Shown in pieces: positions 5,137 through 5,752 of a stretch of 5,752 nt of DNA. This DNA comes from Synergistota bacterium (GTDB lineage: Bacteria; Synergistota; JAGHAJ01). The notes below the pieces were generated by a model. That model was not told where the DNA came from and ran no database searches. It saw nothing but the letters and a program-made list of their open reading frames with translations. The first letter of the stretch is position 1. Each line of letters opens with the position of its first letter. The translations under genes were made by a program, and so were the position numbers. The stretch spans positions 1-5,752 of the forward strand of contig JAGHAJ010000172.1 of assembly GCA_021161545.1 (NCBI GenBank), written 5' to 3'.

Positions 5137-5165
5137 AAATTTTGTCACACACCTTGACAAAATTT
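5137..5165. repeat. 11-bp perfect inverted repeat overlapping the hrcA -35 box
   Basis: AAATTTTGTCA (5137-5147) and TGACAAAATTT (5155-5165) are exact reverse complements around a 7-base centre. It begins three bases after the patatin stop, and its right arm covers most of the TTGACA -35 box. In the plus direction no long T-run follows, so it is a weak terminator candidate for the upstream operon. In the minus direction the hairpin would be followed by T's, but no minus-strand gene is present to use it. Its position makes a protein-binding operator an equally good reading. Confidence 0.55.
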
Positions 5166-5182
5166 GACCTTTGTGGTATCTT
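5154..5182 (+). promoter_or_regulatory. Predicted sigma-70 type promoter of hrcA
   Basis: A perfect -35 TTGACA (5154-5159) is followed after 17 bases by TATCTT (5177-5182, 4 of 6). Transcription would begin near 5189, placing the CIRCE operator about ten bases downstream of the start site, the usual arrangement for HrcA-controlled promoters. It separates the heat-shock unit from the upstream operon. Confidence 0.75.
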
Positions 5183-5197
5183 ATTTATGGTTTGGTG

Positions 5198-5224
5198 TTA
5201 GCACTCTAATGTAGTGAGTGCTAA
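5198..5224. promoter_or_regulatory. CIRCE operator, binding site of HrcA
   Basis: TTAGCACTC (5198-5206), nine spacer bases, then GAGTGCTAA (5216-5224) match the CIRCE consensus at all 18 arm positions. HrcA bound here represses transcription at normal temperature, and heat stress relieves it. The operator sits between the predicted hrcA promoter and the hrcA start, so the gene is self-regulated. Confidence 0.98.
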
Positions 5225-5242
5225 AAGGGGGTGAAGGAAGCC

Positions 5243-5752
5243 GTGGGAGAAGAGCTTACTGAGAGGCAGAAGAAGGTGTTGCTTTCTGTGATTCAGGATT
5301 ATATATTGATGGCAGAACCTGTTGGCTCGCGGAATGTTGCTAAAAGATATATGGCAAATGTGAGTCCTGCTACTATAAGGAATGAGATGGCAGACCTTGA
5401 GGAGATGGGTTACCTTTATCAGCCTTACACTTCTGCTGGAAGGGTGCCCACGGATAAGGCATATAGATTTTATGTAAATTATCTGTTGAAGAATGAACTC
5501 TTTCAGGGGGTAGAGGATGGCTTTTTGAAGGAAGAAATAAGGGAGCAGCAGATGGAAATAGATACACTTTTGCAGAGGGTTGCAAGGCTTTTGTCAGATT
5601 CTACCAGCTATCTTGGATTGGTGCTTACCCCTTTGGTGAGAGAAATTGTTCTGGAAAAGGTCAGGTTGGTACCTTTGGATAGTACTCATGTATTGCTGGT
5701 CATTGTTTCTAAGAAGAGTGGAATCATGAGTAAGGTAATAGATTTTGTGGAG
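5243..5752 (+). CDS. hrcA: Heat-inducible transcription repressor HrcA, N-terminal half
   Basis: HrcA is a cytoplasmic dimeric repressor of chaperone genes that binds CIRCE and is itself kept active by GroEL. The frame is open to the right edge, giving 170 of the usual ~340 residues. Seen: the winged-helix DNA-binding domain at 1-75, with LTERQKKVLLSVIQDYI (5-21), PVGSRNVAKRY (26-36), the recognition region SPATIRNEMADLEEMGYL (41-58) and the wing TSAGRVPTDKAYRFYV (63-78). This is followed by a helical segment and the start of the GAF-like domain, SYLGLVLTP (122-130). GTG 5243 is chosen because AAGGAAG (5234-5240) precedes it; an in-frame GTG at 5231 sits directly on AAAAGGGG with no room for a ribosome. 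The perfect CIRCE 18 bases upstream confirms identity. grpE, dnaK and dnaJ are expected to follow outside the window. Confidence 0.96.
   Translation, partial: MGEELTERQKKVLLSVIQDYILMAEPVGSRNVAKRYMANVSPATIRNEMADLEEMGYLYQPYTSAGRVPTDKAYRFYVNYLLKNELFQGVEDGFLKEEIREQQMEIDTLLQRVARLLSDSTSYLGLVLTPLVREIVLEKVRLVPLDSTHVLLVIVSKKSGIMSKVIDFVE

Noticed and set aside
5373-5585. Minus-strand 70-codon frame near the right edge
   Set aside because: It is opposite the hrcA winged-helix and linker region, whose plus-strand reading is unmistakable.

Overview
The window is a compact, mostly plus-strand stretch of a bacterial chromosome. The organism is probably anaerobic and possibly thermophilic. The clues are a TRAP-type organic-acid transporter, a nickel-hydrogenase maturation gene (hypB), heavy use of ATA (Ile) and AGA/AGG (Arg) codons, GTG starts and tight gene overlaps. 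The heptose-nucleotide genes imply a glycosylated envelope (LPS, capsule or S-layer). TRAP transporters together with hypB and HrcA/CIRCE would fit Synergistota, Deferribacterota or similar anaerobes, but the phylum cannot be fixed from this sequence alone.

Layout: (1) bases 1-329 are the 3' end of a dctM-type TRAP transporter permease. (2) Bases 330-717 form the only long stretch without a clear gene. It holds a start-less minus-strand open frame that may be a gene remnant or a non-coding RNA, several inverted repeats built on the pentamer TAGCA/TGCTA, a good sigma-70 type promoter (601-629), and a short leader with two interleaved 7-bp inverted repeats ending at the next start codon. (3) Bases 718-5134 carry five genes in one tight run: mnmA (tRNA 2-thiolation), hddA and hddC (two steps of GDP-D-glycero-alpha-D-manno-heptose synthesis), hypB (nickel GTPase for [NiFe]-hydrogenase maturation) and a patatin-like serine hydrolase. 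hddA starts 20 bases after mnmA, and the next three junctions overlap by 13, 23 and 4 bases, so they are very probably one transcript. (4) Bases 5135-5242 are a heat-shock control region: an 11-bp perfect inverted repeat overlapping a TTGACA -35 box, a -10 box, and a perfect CIRCE operator (9-9-9). (5) Bases 5243-5752 are the first 170 codons of hrcA, the repressor that binds CIRCE.

Functionally, hddA and hddC are consecutive pathway partners, although the GmhA and GmhB steps are not in the window. hrcA with CIRCE is a self-regulated heat-shock switch, and grpE/dnaK are expected downstream. mnmA, hypB and the patatin gene have no obvious shared pathway with the heptose genes, so the operon looks like a mixed housekeeping transcript. 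I see no CRISPR array, tRNA, rRNA or intact mobile element. The least explained part is the 330-717 region and the leader it feeds into; I found no clearly new multi-gene system.
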